Assembly: GCA_027045015.1 (NCBI GenBank)
Contig: JALUBF010000011.1
Location: forward strand, 1-36,443
From: Sulfurovum sp.
Lineage (GTDB): Bacteria > Campylobacterota > Campylobacteria > Campylobacterales > Sulfurovaceae
Reading direction: 5' to 3'
DNA: 36,443 bases
Shown: positions 1 to 9,769 of the stretch, piece after piece
Numbering within the stretch: the first letter of the stretch is position 1
Layout of the letters: each line of letters opens with the position of its first letter
Made by a program: the position numbers and the translations under genes
The notes under the pieces: model-generated
Database searches by the model: none
Told to the model about the DNA's origin: nothing
What the model saw: only the letters and a program-made list of their open reading frames with translations

Positions 1-493
1 TTAAAGTGTGTGACCCAAACTCTATAACTCCACTATCTCTCATCTTCTCTATCTGATCACGAGTAAGTAATTTATCGAAGTTACCATTTTCAAACTTCTC
101 CCAACTATTGTAATCATAATTTGGTACCAAATATATAGTAGCTTTAAAACCATACTTTTGTAATATAGGTAAAGCGTTGATAAAGTTATCTTCATATCCA
201 TCATCAAATGTAATACAAAAAGATTTTGACGGTAGCTCTTTTGCCTCTACCATCTGAGTTATAGTATATGAACTCCAACCATTTTTAGCAAACCACTCCA
301 TCTGCTTTTCAAAATCTTCAGGCTTTACTCTCCATTTGTTTCTCTTTTTACTATTGGGGAGATGCTCCTTTACCATATGATACATTAGGACTCTTGGCTG
401 ATTATAGGATATTGGTATACGCCACCAATTATAACGTAGCGATACAAATATAAAAATAGTAAATATTATATATATATACATTTTATACTCCAT
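1..493 (-). CDS. Polysaccharide deacetylase family protein (C-terminus cut by window edge)
   Basis: Reverse translation gives MEYKMYIYIIFTIFIFVSLRYNWWRIPISYNQPRVLMYHMV...SFCITFDDGYEDNFINALPILQKYGFKATIYLVPNYDYNSWEKFENGNFDKLLTRDQIEKMRDSGVIELGSHTL; TFDDGY and the ELGSHT block are typical of NodB/CE4 deacetylases. Confidence 0.85.
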   Translation of the reverse strand, partial: MEYKMYIYIIFTIFIFVSLRYNWWRIPISYNQPRVLMYHMVKEHLPNSKKRNKWRVKPEDFEKQMEWFAKNGWSSYTITQMVEAKELPSKSFCITFDDGYEDNFINALPILQKYGFKATIYLVPNYDYNSWEKFENGNFDKLLTRDQIEKMRDSGVIEFGSHTL

Positions 494-508
494 TTTGTAA
501 TAAACTAT

Positions 509-1351
509 TTAATTAACAACTTTAGATATAAAGTTATAAACTATATATTTAAAAAAAGATACAAATTTATTATATTTTTCATATTGAACTAAATGCTTTT
601 TAGATAAAAATTCATAATAATTATAATTACAATTTCTAAAAATTATCTTTTGAAAATATTTTTTATTATTATCTCTTTTTTTAATAGATTTACTTAATCC
701 TTCATCTAAATATGTAACAACCTTTGATGGCATATCTATAACATACATCATACTTTTAGTAGATATTTGAAGAAAAAAAGCCCATTCGTAACCATTTTTA
801 AACTCTGTTGTAAAAGAAATATCTCTAATTATAGATTTTCTCATTAGCATACTCGCATCATTTATTGGATTTATCCCAACTAAATAGTCTAAATAATCTA
901 CAAAACCTATTTTATTAATTAATGTAATATTATCTCTTTTTTCATCAATACATTTTGTAACAAGCCAATCAATAGATTTATCTTGCAAAATTTTATTTGC
1001 CTTATAAAAATAATCATCAAGAAAATAATCATCATCATCCAATAAAGCTACACAATCTAATGATTTATTCTCAAAAATCTTCTCTAAAGCTAAATTTCTA
1101 GCATAATTTACTCCTAAATTATGTTCAACTCTAAAAAAATGTACTCTTAAATCATCTAAAATTCCATATTTTTCCAAGAAGCTTTTTATATCTGTATCTG
1201 AACAATCATCTACTATATAGACTTCCCACATATTATATTTTTGTGATTGTAATGATTTAATAGCCCTAAGTAATAATTCAGGTCTATTATATGTTGGTAA
1301 TATAACTCCTATATTAATATTGTTCAATTTCAATAATCTTTCTGTAAACAT
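509..1351 (-). CDS. Glycosyltransferase family 2
   Basis: N-terminus IGVILPTYNRPELLLRAIKSLQSQKY and DDDDYF motif typical of GT2 (GT-A fold). Confidence 0.88.
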   Translation of the reverse strand: MFTERLLKLNNINIGVILPTYNRPELLLRAIKSLQSQKYNMWEVYIVDDCSDTDIKSFLEKYGILDDLRVHFFRVEHNLGVNYARNLALEKIFENKSLDCVALLDDDDYFLDDYFYKANKILQDKSIDWLVTKCIDEKRDNITLINKIGFVDYLDYLVGINPINDASMLMRKSIIRDISFTTEFKNGYEWAFFLQISTKSMMYVIDMPSKVVTYLDEGLSKSIKKRDNNKKYFQKIIFRNCNYNYYEFLSKKHLVQYEKYNKFVSFFKYIVYNFISKVVN

Positions 1352-2303
1352 CTACATAATTATCTTTACATTTTTGCATAGTTAATTGTTCCAAATACTC
1401 TTTTTTGACATTTGCAAAAATATCTTTATATCTATCATAATTTTGATAAACCATCTCAATTGTTTTTGTTAGATTATCTGAATCATACAATAATTCATCA
1501 GGAAGTATATCTATACAACCACTTACTTTAGTACTCAATAATACAGAAGAGTAAAATATACCCTCTATCATAGCAAGTGAAAAACCTTCTGATATAGATG
1601 ATATTATTTGTATATTAGAACTAAAAAGATAGTCATTTACATTCTCTTTAAACCCAACAAGAGAGACTTTCTTTGAAATCTTTAATCTATCTACTAAATC
1701 TTCCAAATTTTTTCTCTCTTCACCCTCACCTACAATAGTTAGATGATAATCAAAGTTTAATAATGAGACAGATTTTATTAAATTATCATAACCTTTTACT
1801 TTTCGAAGTCCTCCAACAGCTACAATATTGAATACTTTTGGCATATCTATCTTTTGTGGTTTTTTAAAATCTATACCATTATATATACGAAAATCATATT
1901 TAGCCTTAACTGTTTTACTTGTCTCTTCTGTAATAGTAGCTACATATTCTAACCCATAAAAAGATTTTTTCTTCTGAATATCATGTTTAGTTGCAATGAA
2001 TGGAGTATCTATAAAAAACTTTAAACGTTTTATAATTTGAATACTTTTTTGTTTATGTAGATGTATAATATCTGCTTTAAAATTTTTCAATATCTTAAAA
2101 AGCCACCATAAGAAAAATATATTATTTCGACCTTTTTCTATATCCATCTCTACAAAATATACACTATCATCTAAATATTGTTTAAAAAATTTATTACCCA
2201 CAAATAGCACGGTATGCTCTTTTGATAAAGCATTAGATAAATCTATACAAAATTTCTCCATACCACCTATGCTATCTCCATGTAATATCTGTACTATTTT
2301 CAT
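1314..2303 (-). CDS. Glycosyltransferase (GT4-like, GT-B fold)
   Basis: MKIVQILHGDSIGGMEKFCIDLSNAL; VAVGGLRKVKGYDNLIKS; SSISEGFSLAMIEG (E-x7-E type region). Confidence 0.85.
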   Translation of the reverse strand: MKIVQILHGDSIGGMEKFCIDLSNALSKEHTVLFVGNKFFKQYLDDSVYFVEMDIEKGRNNIFFLWWLFKILKNFKADIIHLHKQKSIQIIKRLKFFIDTPFIATKHDIQKKKSFYGLEYVATITEETSKTVKAKYDFRIYNGIDFKKPQKIDMPKVFNIVAVGGLRKVKGYDNLIKSVSLLNFDYHLTIVGEGEERKNLEDLVDRLKISKKVSLVGFKENVNDYLFSSNIQIISSISEGFSLAMIEGIFYSSVLLSTKVSGCIDILPDELLYDSDNLTKTIEMVYQNYDRYKDIFANVKKEYLEQLTMQKCKDNYVDVYRKIIEIEQY

Positions 2304-3289
2304 TTCTTCTCTTCTAATATCTTTTGATATAAATCAATATACTCTAGTGCTATATTGCTCAATAATAATTTTTTCTTAACTTTATCTTGTAAATTTTTAA
2401 ATAATTTTTTATATATATCATAGTTTTGATATATATCTTCTATTTTAGATCCCATATCCTTTATATCAAATAAAAATCTATCATCCAAGATCTCTGTTGC
2501 TCCACTTACCTTTGTTGAAATAAAGAGATTAGCATAAAACAGTGATTCAACCATTACCAGAGAGAAGCCTTCACTATATGAACTTGTTACAACCAAATGA
2601 GCATTTTTCATAATCTGAGGAATATCTTCTCTAAATCCTAAAAGTTTAACACTATCTTCAAGATTATATTTTAAAATTAATTCCTCCAGATAACTTTTCT
2701 CTTTACCATCTCCTACTATTTCAAGGAGGAAAGGAAATTTTAATCTACCACAAGATTCTATTAATTTATCAAAACCTTTTATTTTATCTAATCTTCCAAC
2801 TGCTAAAATGGTAAAAATTTCATTTTTTATACTTGAAATAACCTCTATAGGTTCTACTCCATTATATATTACTTTTACATTCTTAGAGAGTACACTCTTT
2901 TTAGAATCATTAGATACAGAAATAATATTATTTATTTTATTAAATATTTTTCCTCTTCTTGCATTATGCTTTGTTCCTACAAATGGACAATTAATCCTAT
3001 TTTGTATATTGTAAATAATTCTTGTTGCTTTTGCACCATGTGAATTAATAATATCTGGATCTATCTTATTTATAAGTTTTAATAATTTTAATAATGCAAA
3101 AATATTATAACGCTTAAACTCTTTAAATGTATAAACAGATACATCTGATGATATATTTTTTAAATTTTCATACTTATCAAATGTAATTAAGACTACTTCA
3201 TTATCTTTGCTCATCTCATTGCATAAATTAATAACTACTTTTTCAGCTCCACCAAAAAGACTAGAGGCAATAAAGTGGCATATCTTCAT
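2300..3289 (-). CDS. Glycosyltransferase (GT4-like), tandem paralog of the preceding gene
   Basis: MKICHFIASSLFGGAEKVVINLCNEM; LAVGRLDKIKGFDKLI; SSYSEGFSLVMVES; 4-nt overlap with neighbour. Confidence 0.85.
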   Translation of the reverse strand: MKICHFIASSLFGGAEKVVINLCNEMSKDNEVVLITFDKYENLKNISSDVSVYTFKEFKRYNIFALLKLLKLINKIDPDIINSHGAKATRIIYNIQNRINCPFVGTKHNARRGKIFNKINNIISVSNDSKKSVLSKNVKVIYNGVEPIEVISSIKNEIFTILAVGRLDKIKGFDKLIESCGRLKFPFLLEIVGDGKEKSYLEELILKYNLEDSVKLLGFREDIPQIMKNAHLVVTSSYSEGFSLVMVESLFYANLFISTKVSGATEILDDRFLFDIKDMGSKIEDIYQNYDIYKKLFKNLQDKVKKKLLLSNIALEYIDLYQKILEEKK

Positions 3290-3951
3290 TTTATCTCATT
3301 TGTTATTTTTCTGTACACAGACTCTATCTTTTTTGCAACAAGTTCGTATCCTATTATATTTAAATGCGTCTCATCTTGGTATAGGTTTGCATTGTCAACA
3401 AAATCATTATAAACCTCAACACAATAAACATAATCATATTTATTTGCCAATTGTTGCATTATTTGATTATATCTTATGATTTCACTGTTTCTTGAAGTAT
3501 CCAAATTAGGTACTGTTTCAACTAAAAGAACTACTCTGTTTTGTACCTCTACAATAAGAGATTCAATATTTTTTTCATACTCTTTCAAAGGTACAACATT
3601 TGATGTACCAAAAATATGATTTAATCCGATTAATCTTGTGATTTTTTTATATTTTTTTACAATCTTTCTGGCTATTTTTCTTATTTTATTATCAGGATAA
3701 TACAACACATATGGAGCATATACAAATGTTTTCCAAGAATCAACCAAACCGTATTGGAGTAAAATTATTTCTGTATCATCAGCCATAAAATCTTGAAAAA
3801 AATAGTGCATCTCTCTAGTGGTCGACATTGTAAAAACACAATTTTTTATACTTTTTTCTATTGATTTGGCAAAAAGATCAGCATATGCTTTCCCTTTTAA
3901 TTCTCCTGTACCCAATGTATTACAATCTCCCAATGCCAATATTTGTGCCAT
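3286..3951 (-). CDS. SGNH/GDSL-like hydrolase within glycan cluster
   Basis: MAQILALGDCNTLGTG (block I), YQDETHLNIIGYELVAKKI (DxxH block V). Start re-assigned to the internal Met at 3951, because the ORF-track start (3993) would overlap the upstream stop codon at 3953. Confidence 0.7.
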   Translation of the reverse strand: MAQILALGDCNTLGTGELKGKAYADLFAKSIEKSIKNCVFTMSTTREMHYFFQDFMADDTEIILLQYGLVDSWKTFVYAPYVLYYPDNKIRKIARKIVKKYKKITRLIGLNHIFGTSNVVPLKEYEKNIESLIVEVQNRVVLLVETVPNLDTSRNSEIIRYNQIMQQLANKYDYVYCVEVYNDFVDNANLYQDETHLNIIGYELVAKKIESVYRKITNEIK

Positions 3952-3952
3952 T

Positions 3953-5041
3953 TTAACACACCTCCATATTGTAAACTTCCAACGTTTTTTCAATCATATT
4001 ATTAAGCGAAAAATTATTTTCTATATAACTGTACCCATCAAATCTAAGATTTTTAGCATCTTCTATCTTCTGAGATAGTTCTTTACTAGAACCAACACTA
4101 TAAAAATAACCATTTTTACCATCTATAACTATATCTAAAACACCACCATGATTGGTAGCTATAACTGGTCTATTCATCGCTATAGCCTCGGCTACACTTC
4201 TTCCAAAACTTTCAGGTTTTTTAGAACTGCTTACCACAACATCACTCAAAGCATATATCTGTTCTACTCTACTTTGTGAACCAGTAAAAGTTATATATTT
4301 TTGTAGATTTAACTTCTCTATCTTCTCTTTAAGTAGATTAAAATAGCCCTCTTTATCTTCTCTAACACCACCTACTATAAGCCCTAAAACATTTGGTATT
4401 CTATTTTTCACTAAAGATATAGCATTTATAAATGTCTCTAAATCTTTTAATTGTGTTATCCTGCCAACTGATGTTACAATATATCTATCTTCTAACTCAT
4501 ATCTTTCTTTAAACTCATCTATAAATTTTATATCTATATTATTTGGATTAAATATATCCAAATCCACCCCTCTTGGGATAACTTCTATCTTATCTTTATC
4601 TACATCATAATGCTTTTTTATATAAGATTCAACAGCACTACTAACGCAAATAACTCTATCTCCTTTAGTCATAATAGCACTATATGTACTCACACTGTTA
4701 AATCCATGAACTGTAGTTACAAAAGGTAATCCTAACTTCTTATTTGCCCAGTAAGTTAGCCATGCAGGGACACGAGAACGTGCATGAAGTATATCTGGTT
4801 TCAATTCTCTTAAAATTTTTCTCAACCTAAGCATACGAAGTGGTGCAGTAAAAGAATTTTTAGAACATATATCTAATGTGATATGCTCTGCTCCATCTGC
4901 TTCTATCTGAGAGACTAACTTTCCCCCTGAACTTATAACTATACTTTTATGCCCTAGCTTAACAAGTTCACGACTTAACTCCATAGTACCACGCTCTACT
5001 CCACCCTCATTAAGCTCTGGTAGCAGTTGTACTATTTTCAT
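3953..5041 (-). CDS. Glycosyltransferase family 4 (LPS core type)
   Basis: MKIVQLLPELNEGGVERGTMELSRELVKLGHKSIVISSGG; VTSVGRITQLKDLETFI; SSSKKPESFGRSVAEAIAMNRPVIATNHGG. Confidence 0.9.
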   Translation of the reverse strand: MKIVQLLPELNEGGVERGTMELSRELVKLGHKSIVISSGGKLVSQIEADGAEHITLDICSKNSFTAPLRMLRLRKILRELKPDILHARSRVPAWLTYWANKKLGLPFVTTVHGFNSVSTYSAIMTKGDRVICVSSAVESYIKKHYDVDKDKIEVIPRGVDLDIFNPNNIDIKFIDEFKERYELEDRYIVTSVGRITQLKDLETFINAISLVKNRIPNVLGLIVGGVREDKEGYFNLLKEKIEKLNLQKYITFTGSQSRVEQIYALSDVVVSSSKKPESFGRSVAEAIAMNRPVIATNHGGVLDIVIDGKNGYFYSVGSSKELSQKIEDAKNLRFDGYSYIENNFSLNNMIEKTLEVYNMEVC

Positions 5042-5925
5042 AGAGTAACTCCTTTAAGATATTTTCTAAAATCTATTTTACTATTTTTACTTTCAATTTT
5101 ATCATTATAGATATGCACATATCCATCTTTTTGTAAATCTTCTATAAAATGTTCAAATTTATTATCTTTTTTACTATCTAATGGCAATATAACTACATCT
5201 GATTTACCATAAGATATAGCCTCAGATATCATAGACGTGCTATCTCCTGTGATAAAGACTACTTCACACTGCTCTAAAAAATCAGATATTGGATTTACTC
5301 TATTTTTTGAAAATATTACCTCATATTCAAAATGATATGACTCAACCAAGCTCTCTATCTCTTTAGATGTTCGAGGAGAGGTGGTAATAGCTATATCATA
5401 CCCATCATAATAGCCAACTATAAAATCAAGTTGAGATTTTAATCTCTCTTTTGATATAGTAAAAATACTATTATCCCCACCTACAATAATGGCTATGGAT
5501 TTTCTATTTGATAGATATATCCCTTTTGGTTCAACATAAGCAAAATTGGCAGGTATCTCTATAATATTTTTATATTTTGGTGCATTATCATGACTTTGAG
5601 AAAATATATAATCAAAATCATATCTATATCCACGAGGCAACATCATCACAATAGACTTGGCTCTCATATCTTTAGCTAAAGTTTTTACTGCATAGTATGT
5701 TGTTGAGCCACTACCAACTACTACATTGTAACTCTTTTTAACATCTGCTATAAAAACTCTTTTAGATAAAATATTACACCTATCCAACAGATATGTAATA
5801 GACTTTAAAAATCTACTTTTAAATCTAACCTCAACTATATCATACTCATAACCTAGATACTTTGCTAAAGCTATTGACTGGTTTAGATGACCTAAACGCC
5901 CATCACTTAGTATCAATATTCTCAT
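5038..5925 (-). CDS. ELM1/GtrOC1-like (DUF1022-type) family protein
   Basis: MRILILSDGRLGHLNQSIALAKYLGYEYDIVEV; VVGSGSTTYYAVKTL; VFITGDSTSMISEA. Confidence 0.7.
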   Translation of the reverse strand: MRILILSDGRLGHLNQSIALAKYLGYEYDIVEVRFKSRFLKSITYLLDRCNILSKRVFIADVKKSYNVVVGSGSTTYYAVKTLAKDMRAKSIVMMLPRGYRYDFDYIFSQSHDNAPKYKNIIEIPANFAYVEPKGIYLSNRKSIAIIVGGDNSIFTISKERLKSQLDFIVGYYDGYDIAITTSPRTSKEIESLVESYHFEYEVIFSKNRVNPISDFLEQCEVVFITGDSTSMISEAISYGKSDVVILPLDSKKDNKFEHFIEDLQKDGYVHIYNDKIESKNSKIDFRKYLKGVTL

Positions 5926-6815
5926 TTTTTATATATCTCAGGGTAGTATAGTTTCCATCTTCTATGTTGCCAAAACCAATCTTCTGGCTTCTTTCTAATC
6001 TGCTCTTCTAAAATATCTGAAAGATTTTGAGATAGTTTTTGAACCTCTTGTTCTGTCATATTTGGCTTAACTTCTATTGGCTCTAAAAAAACCAATCTAT
6101 GTTTTTCAAATCCATCTCTTATACTAAATATAGGAACTATAACAGCACCTAATTTAGATGCCAAGCGTACAGGAGAATCTACTTGAGATGCTCTATGTCC
6201 AAAAAAATTAACATCAACACCTTGCTTTGGATTGATACTCTGATCTATAGTCAATGCTATTGTTCTACTATTTTTCAATGATTTAACTATACACTTAGCT
6301 GCACCATCTTTTTCACACATCTGCAAATTTTGTCTATCTCTTGCTTTGGTAAAGATATCATTTATATATCTGTTATTTAGCTTTCTACTTATAATGGTCA
6401 AAGGATTATAATATGTTGCAAAAAATGGTAAAGATAACTCCCAACATCCATAATGTCCCGAAACTGTTATAATCTTTTTATTCTCTTCTAAAAGTTTTAA
6501 AATTATCTCTTCATTCTCTACACAATGGATCTTCTTTTTCATACTATCCAAAGGGGCTTTTTGAAGAACTATAAACTCATATAAATTATAAGCCATATTT
6601 ATCAAGGAACTCTTAATAATATCTCTCTTTTCATCTTCTGTTTTGCTATCACCAAATGCCAAATCTAAATTTGCTTTAGCTATCTTATAGTGTTTTTTAT
6701 CTAAAACATACCCTAAATAAGCCATAAAATGCAATATATTTTTCATAAAAACTCTTGGTAAAAAACGAAATAGAAATTCAAAAAATTTGTAAATTAAATA
6801 TATAATATAATCCAA
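5922..6815 (-). CDS. lpxL: Lipid A biosynthesis lauroyl acyltransferase (LpxL/HtrB family)
   Basis: VSGHYGCWELSLPFF (HX4E-like), TIDQSINPKQGVDVNFFG, PEDWFWQHRRWK. Confidence 0.88.
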   Translation of the reverse strand: MDYIIYLIYKFFEFLFRFLPRVFMKNILHFMAYLGYVLDKKHYKIAKANLDLAFGDSKTEDEKRDIIKSSLINMAYNLYEFIVLQKAPLDSMKKKIHCVENEEIILKLLEENKKIITVSGHYGCWELSLPFFATYYNPLTIISRKLNNRYINDIFTKARDRQNLQMCEKDGAAKCIVKSLKNSRTIALTIDQSINPKQGVDVNFFGHRASQVDSPVRLASKLGAVIVPIFSIRDGFEKHRLVFLEPIEVKPNMTEQEVQKLSQNLSDILEEQIRKKPEDWFWQHRRWKLYYPEIYKK

Positions 6816-6890
6816 AAATACTCCTCTTGTACAATTAACTATATTTTATCTAAAACGCATAAAGATTTATATCTTTTTAAATTAATTGGC

Positions 6891-6896
6891 TATAAT
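6891..6896 (+). promoter_or_regulatory. Putative -10 element (TATAAT) upstream of hisH
   Basis: taattggcTATAATcacac in an AT-rich divergent intergenic region, about 28 nt upstream of the hisH start. Confidence 0.5.
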
Positions 6897-6923
6897 CACA
6901 CTAATTTACATAAGGAAATCAAC

Positions 6924-7535
6924 GTGATTGGAATCGTCGATTATAATATGGGTAACTTAGCATCTGTTATAAATGCATTTAAAAAAGTTGGTGCTGATAC
7001 TAGGCTAGAGAGTAATCCTGAAAAACTTGCAAACTACGATAAGCTTATCTTACCAGGAGTTGGTGCTTTTGGTGATGCTATGGAGCATCTAAAAAGTAAT
7101 GGAATGGATAGTGCCATCAAAGAGTATGCAAAGAGTGGAAAACCTCTTTTGGGCATCTGTCTTGGAATGCAACTTCTTTTTGAGAGTTCTCAAGAGTTTG
7201 GTGCAACTGAAGGTTTAGGACTCATAGAAGGTAAAGTAGTAGCGTTTGATAAGTCAAAGTTTGACCATAAACTAAAAGTTCCTCATATGGGTTGGAATGA
7301 ACTTTTTAAACAAAAAGATGTCAAACTTTTTGAAGGATTGGAAGAAGAGTTTTATCTCTATTTTGTCCACTCTTTTCATGCAGTATGTGATGACAAATAT
7401 GCCATAGGAAAAACATATTATGGCTATGAATTTGTAAGTGCTGTAAATAAAGATAACATCTACGGCATACAACCACACCCAGAAAAGAGTCATAAAAATG
7501 GCTTAAAAATCATAGAGAATTTTGTAAATCTATAG
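6924..7535 (+). CDS. hisH: Imidazole glycerol phosphate synthase subunit HisH (GTG start)
   Basis: MIGIVDYNMGNLASVINAF; PLLGICLGMQLLFESS (glutaminase Cys); YGIQPHPEKS. Confidence 0.96.
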   Translation: MIGIVDYNMGNLASVINAFKKVGADTRLESNPEKLANYDKLILPGVGAFGDAMEHLKSNGMDSAIKEYAKSGKPLLGICLGMQLLFESSQEFGATEGLGLIEGKVVAFDKSKFDHKLKVPHMGWNELFKQKDVKLFEGLEEEFYLYFVHSFHAVCDDKYAIGKTYYGYEFVSAVNKDNIYGIQPHPEKSHKNGLKIIENFVNL

Positions 7536-7551
7536 CCCAAAAGGAAAACCA

Positions 7552-8472
7552 ATGAACGAACATTTCATAAAAAATATAGAGATCAAAAATTTTAAATGTT
7601 TTAAAGACTTCAAGGCAGAGGGCTTTGGTAGAGTTAATCTTATTGGTGGGAAAAATAATGTGGGGAAGACGGCTTTTATGGAGGCTGTTTATATTGTTGC
7701 TGATACTAGAAATAAAAAAGATAAAGATATTCTTGGTACATTTATAACAATAGAAAGCTTTAGGGGAATGCCAAATAAGATTAGTGGTAATGAACTGAAA
7801 ATTATTAATAATAAATATTATAATATAAAGATAAAAACAAATACTTTTGAATTGAAGTCAACATTAAAAAAAGATGAATCTCTTGTTGCTGAAAATACTG
7901 AATTATCTTTTACAAATACTAGTTATAATTTTATTCCTAGTTATATGGTAGATAATAAATTAATAGATAATATTTTTAATAAAATCAAAAAACAAAGAAA
8001 AAGAGATAAACTAAATAAGATTTTAAATGAATTTGATAGTAATATTTTGGAATTTGATATTATAGAAGAAAAACCACAAGTATTTTTAAAGACACTTGAT
8101 ACTTTTCAAAATGTATCAGAGTTAGGGCATGGTTTAAAAAGATATATAGCTATTGTCAGTTCAATTTTAATAAATAAAGATGGTATTTTATTTATAGACG
8201 AAATAGAAAATGGAATCCACTACACAAACCTAGACAAACTATGGGAAATAATCCTGAGTATCTCAAAACAACAAAATGTTCAAGTCTTCGCTACAACCCA
8301 CTCAAAAGAGTCTATAGAGTCTTATGCTAGGGTGGCTAAAAAATTAGAAGATAAAGAGATAATATTTATAGAACTATGTAAAAGAGAAGAAAATATAAAA
8401 GCTTTTGTTTACCCTTATGATTGGTTTATAGATGAGATAGAACAAGAGCATGAGGTACGAGGATGTCTCTAA
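7552..8472 (+). CDS. AAA family ATPase (AAA_15/21, OLD/RecF-like)
   Basis: Walker A LIGGKNNVGKTAFMEA; signature-like VSELGHGLKRYIAI; Walker B GILFIDEIENGIHY; H-motif VFATTHSKESIES. Confidence 0.88.
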   Translation: MNEHFIKNIEIKNFKCFKDFKAEGFGRVNLIGGKNNVGKTAFMEAVYIVADTRNKKDKDILGTFITIESFRGMPNKISGNELKIINNKYYNIKIKTNTFELKSTLKKDESLVAENTELSFTNTSYNFIPSYMVDNKLIDNIFNKIKKQRKRDKLNKILNEFDSNILEFDIIEEKPQVFLKTLDTFQNVSELGHGLKRYIAIVSSILINKDGILFIDEIENGIHYTNLDKLWEIILSISKQQNVQVFATTHSKESIESYARVAKKLEDKEIIFIELCKREENIKAFVYPYDWFIDEIEQEHEVRGCL

Positions 8473-9038
8473 GAATTTTTGTTGAAGGAAATGATGATAA
8501 AAATTTTATCGTTAAACTTTTGAATGATTTGAAAACATATAAAGAGATAGATATTTTAGATAATATAAATTTTAATAACTATATTGAAGTTATGGGAAGT
8601 AAATCTAAACTTTTAGATAAAAATCATATAAAATATAATAGACTTTCTCAAAAAATAGGTTTTGAGATAAAAAAAGCCCTCTTTATCTTTGATAGTGACT
8701 TTGAAGAAGATGATAAAAATTGTAATGGAATGGAAAACTCTAAAAAATGTTTTGATAAATTAATAAAAGAATTAGATTGGAAAATTGAAATAGATGTTTA
8801 TATTTTTGATAAAAATTTAGACTATTTTCTAGTAGAAACCATAAACAAAAAAGAGTGTTATGAACATTTTGATAAATTAGTAGAGTGTTTAGATGTAGAA
8901 AAACTAAAACCAAATAAAAAACCTATAGCCAATTTATACAGAGATTTATACCCTTATCCTCAATTTGATTTTAAAGATGATAGATTTCAACCAGTAAAAG
9001 ATAAATTAATAGACTTATTTAAAGGAATAAAAAAATGA
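8463..9038 (+). CDS. TOPRIM-like protein (DUF3226/DUF4435-like), partner of the ATPase
   Basis: [18 protein letters not shown] (N-terminal Glu motif) and [13 protein letters not shown] (DxD) typical of TOPRIM-like DUF3226/DUF4435; overlaps the ATPase stop by 10 nt and the hisA start by 4 nt (ATGA). Confidence 0.72.
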   Translation: MSLRIFVEGNDDKNFIVKLLNDLKTYKEIDILDNINFNNYIEVMGSKSKLLDKNHIKYNRLSQKIGFEIKKALFIFDSDFEEDDKNCNGMENSKKCFDKLIKELDWKIEIDVYIFDKNLDYFLVETINKKECYEHFDKLVECLDVEKLKPNKKPIANLYRDLYPYPQFDFKDDRFQPVKDKLIDLFKGIKK

Positions 9039-9769
9039 CAATACTACCAGCGATTGACCTAAAAGATGGTAAAGCAGTAAGATTAAGCAAAGGCTTAATG
9101 GAGAGTGCAAAGATATATAGTGATGAACCGTGGCAAGTGGCTAAGAGATTTGAAGAGTTAGGGAGCAAATGGGTTCACCTTGTTGACCTAAATGGTGCAT
9201 TTGCAGGAAAGCCTGAAAATTTGGAGCAGATTAGAAAGATACGCAAGAATTGTAATCTAAAACTAGAACTTGGTGGTGGGATAAGAGATGAAGAGACCAT
9301 CAAGATGTACCTAGAGCTTGGAATTGACCGTTTAATTCTTGGTTCTATAGCTGTTAAAGATGCACAATTTGTTAAAGATATGGCAAAAAAGTATCCTATA
9401 GTTGTGGGTATTGATGCTATTGATGGTATGGTAGCTGTTGAGGGTTGGGCCAAGACTTCAGATATGAAGGCTACTGATTTAGCTCGTGCTTTTGCTGACT
9501 GTGGAGTTGAGGCGATTATATGTACAGATGTTGGTCGTGATGGTATGATGACTGGTGTCAATGTTGAGTTTACAAAATCTATTCAAGAGGCTTCTGGTTT
9601 AGAGACTATTGCTAGTGGTGGGCTTAAAGATATGAGAGATATTGATGCTCTACTTGAAGCAGGGATAGATGGAACGATTGTAGGAAAAGCCTTCTATGAA
9701 GGTACACTTGATTTAGAAGAGGCATTTTTAAAAACAAACAATATTGAGGAAATAATCAATGAAAAATAG
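9035..9769 (+). CDS. hisA: 1-(5-phosphoribosyl)-5-[(5-phosphoribosylamino)methylideneamino]imidazole-4-carboxamide isomerase HisA
   Basis: [55 protein letters not shown]. Confidence 0.96.
   Translation: MTILPAIDLKDGKAVRLSKGLMESAKIYSDEPWQVAKRFEELGSKWVHLVDLNGAFAGKPENLEQIRKIRKNCNLKLELGGGIRDEETIKMYLELGIDRLILGSIAVKDAQFVKDMAKKYPIVVGIDAIDGMVAVEGWAKTSDMKATDLARAFADCGVEAIICTDVGRDGMMTGVNVEFTKSIQEASGLETIASGGLKDMRDIDALLEAGIDGTIVGKAFYEGTLDLEEAFLKTNNIEEIINEK

Noticed and set aside
3207-3479. 90-aa plus-strand ORF across the GT4/SGNH junction
   Set aside because: Antisense to two well-supported overlapping CDS, low-complexity translation.
6816-6923. His-codon leader peptide upstream of hisH
   Set aside because: Looked for a run of CAT/CAC codons in a short ORF after the TATAAT; none present.
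9175-9561. 128-aa minus-strand ORF within hisA
   Set aside because: Shadow ORF opposite a conserved TIM-barrel gene.
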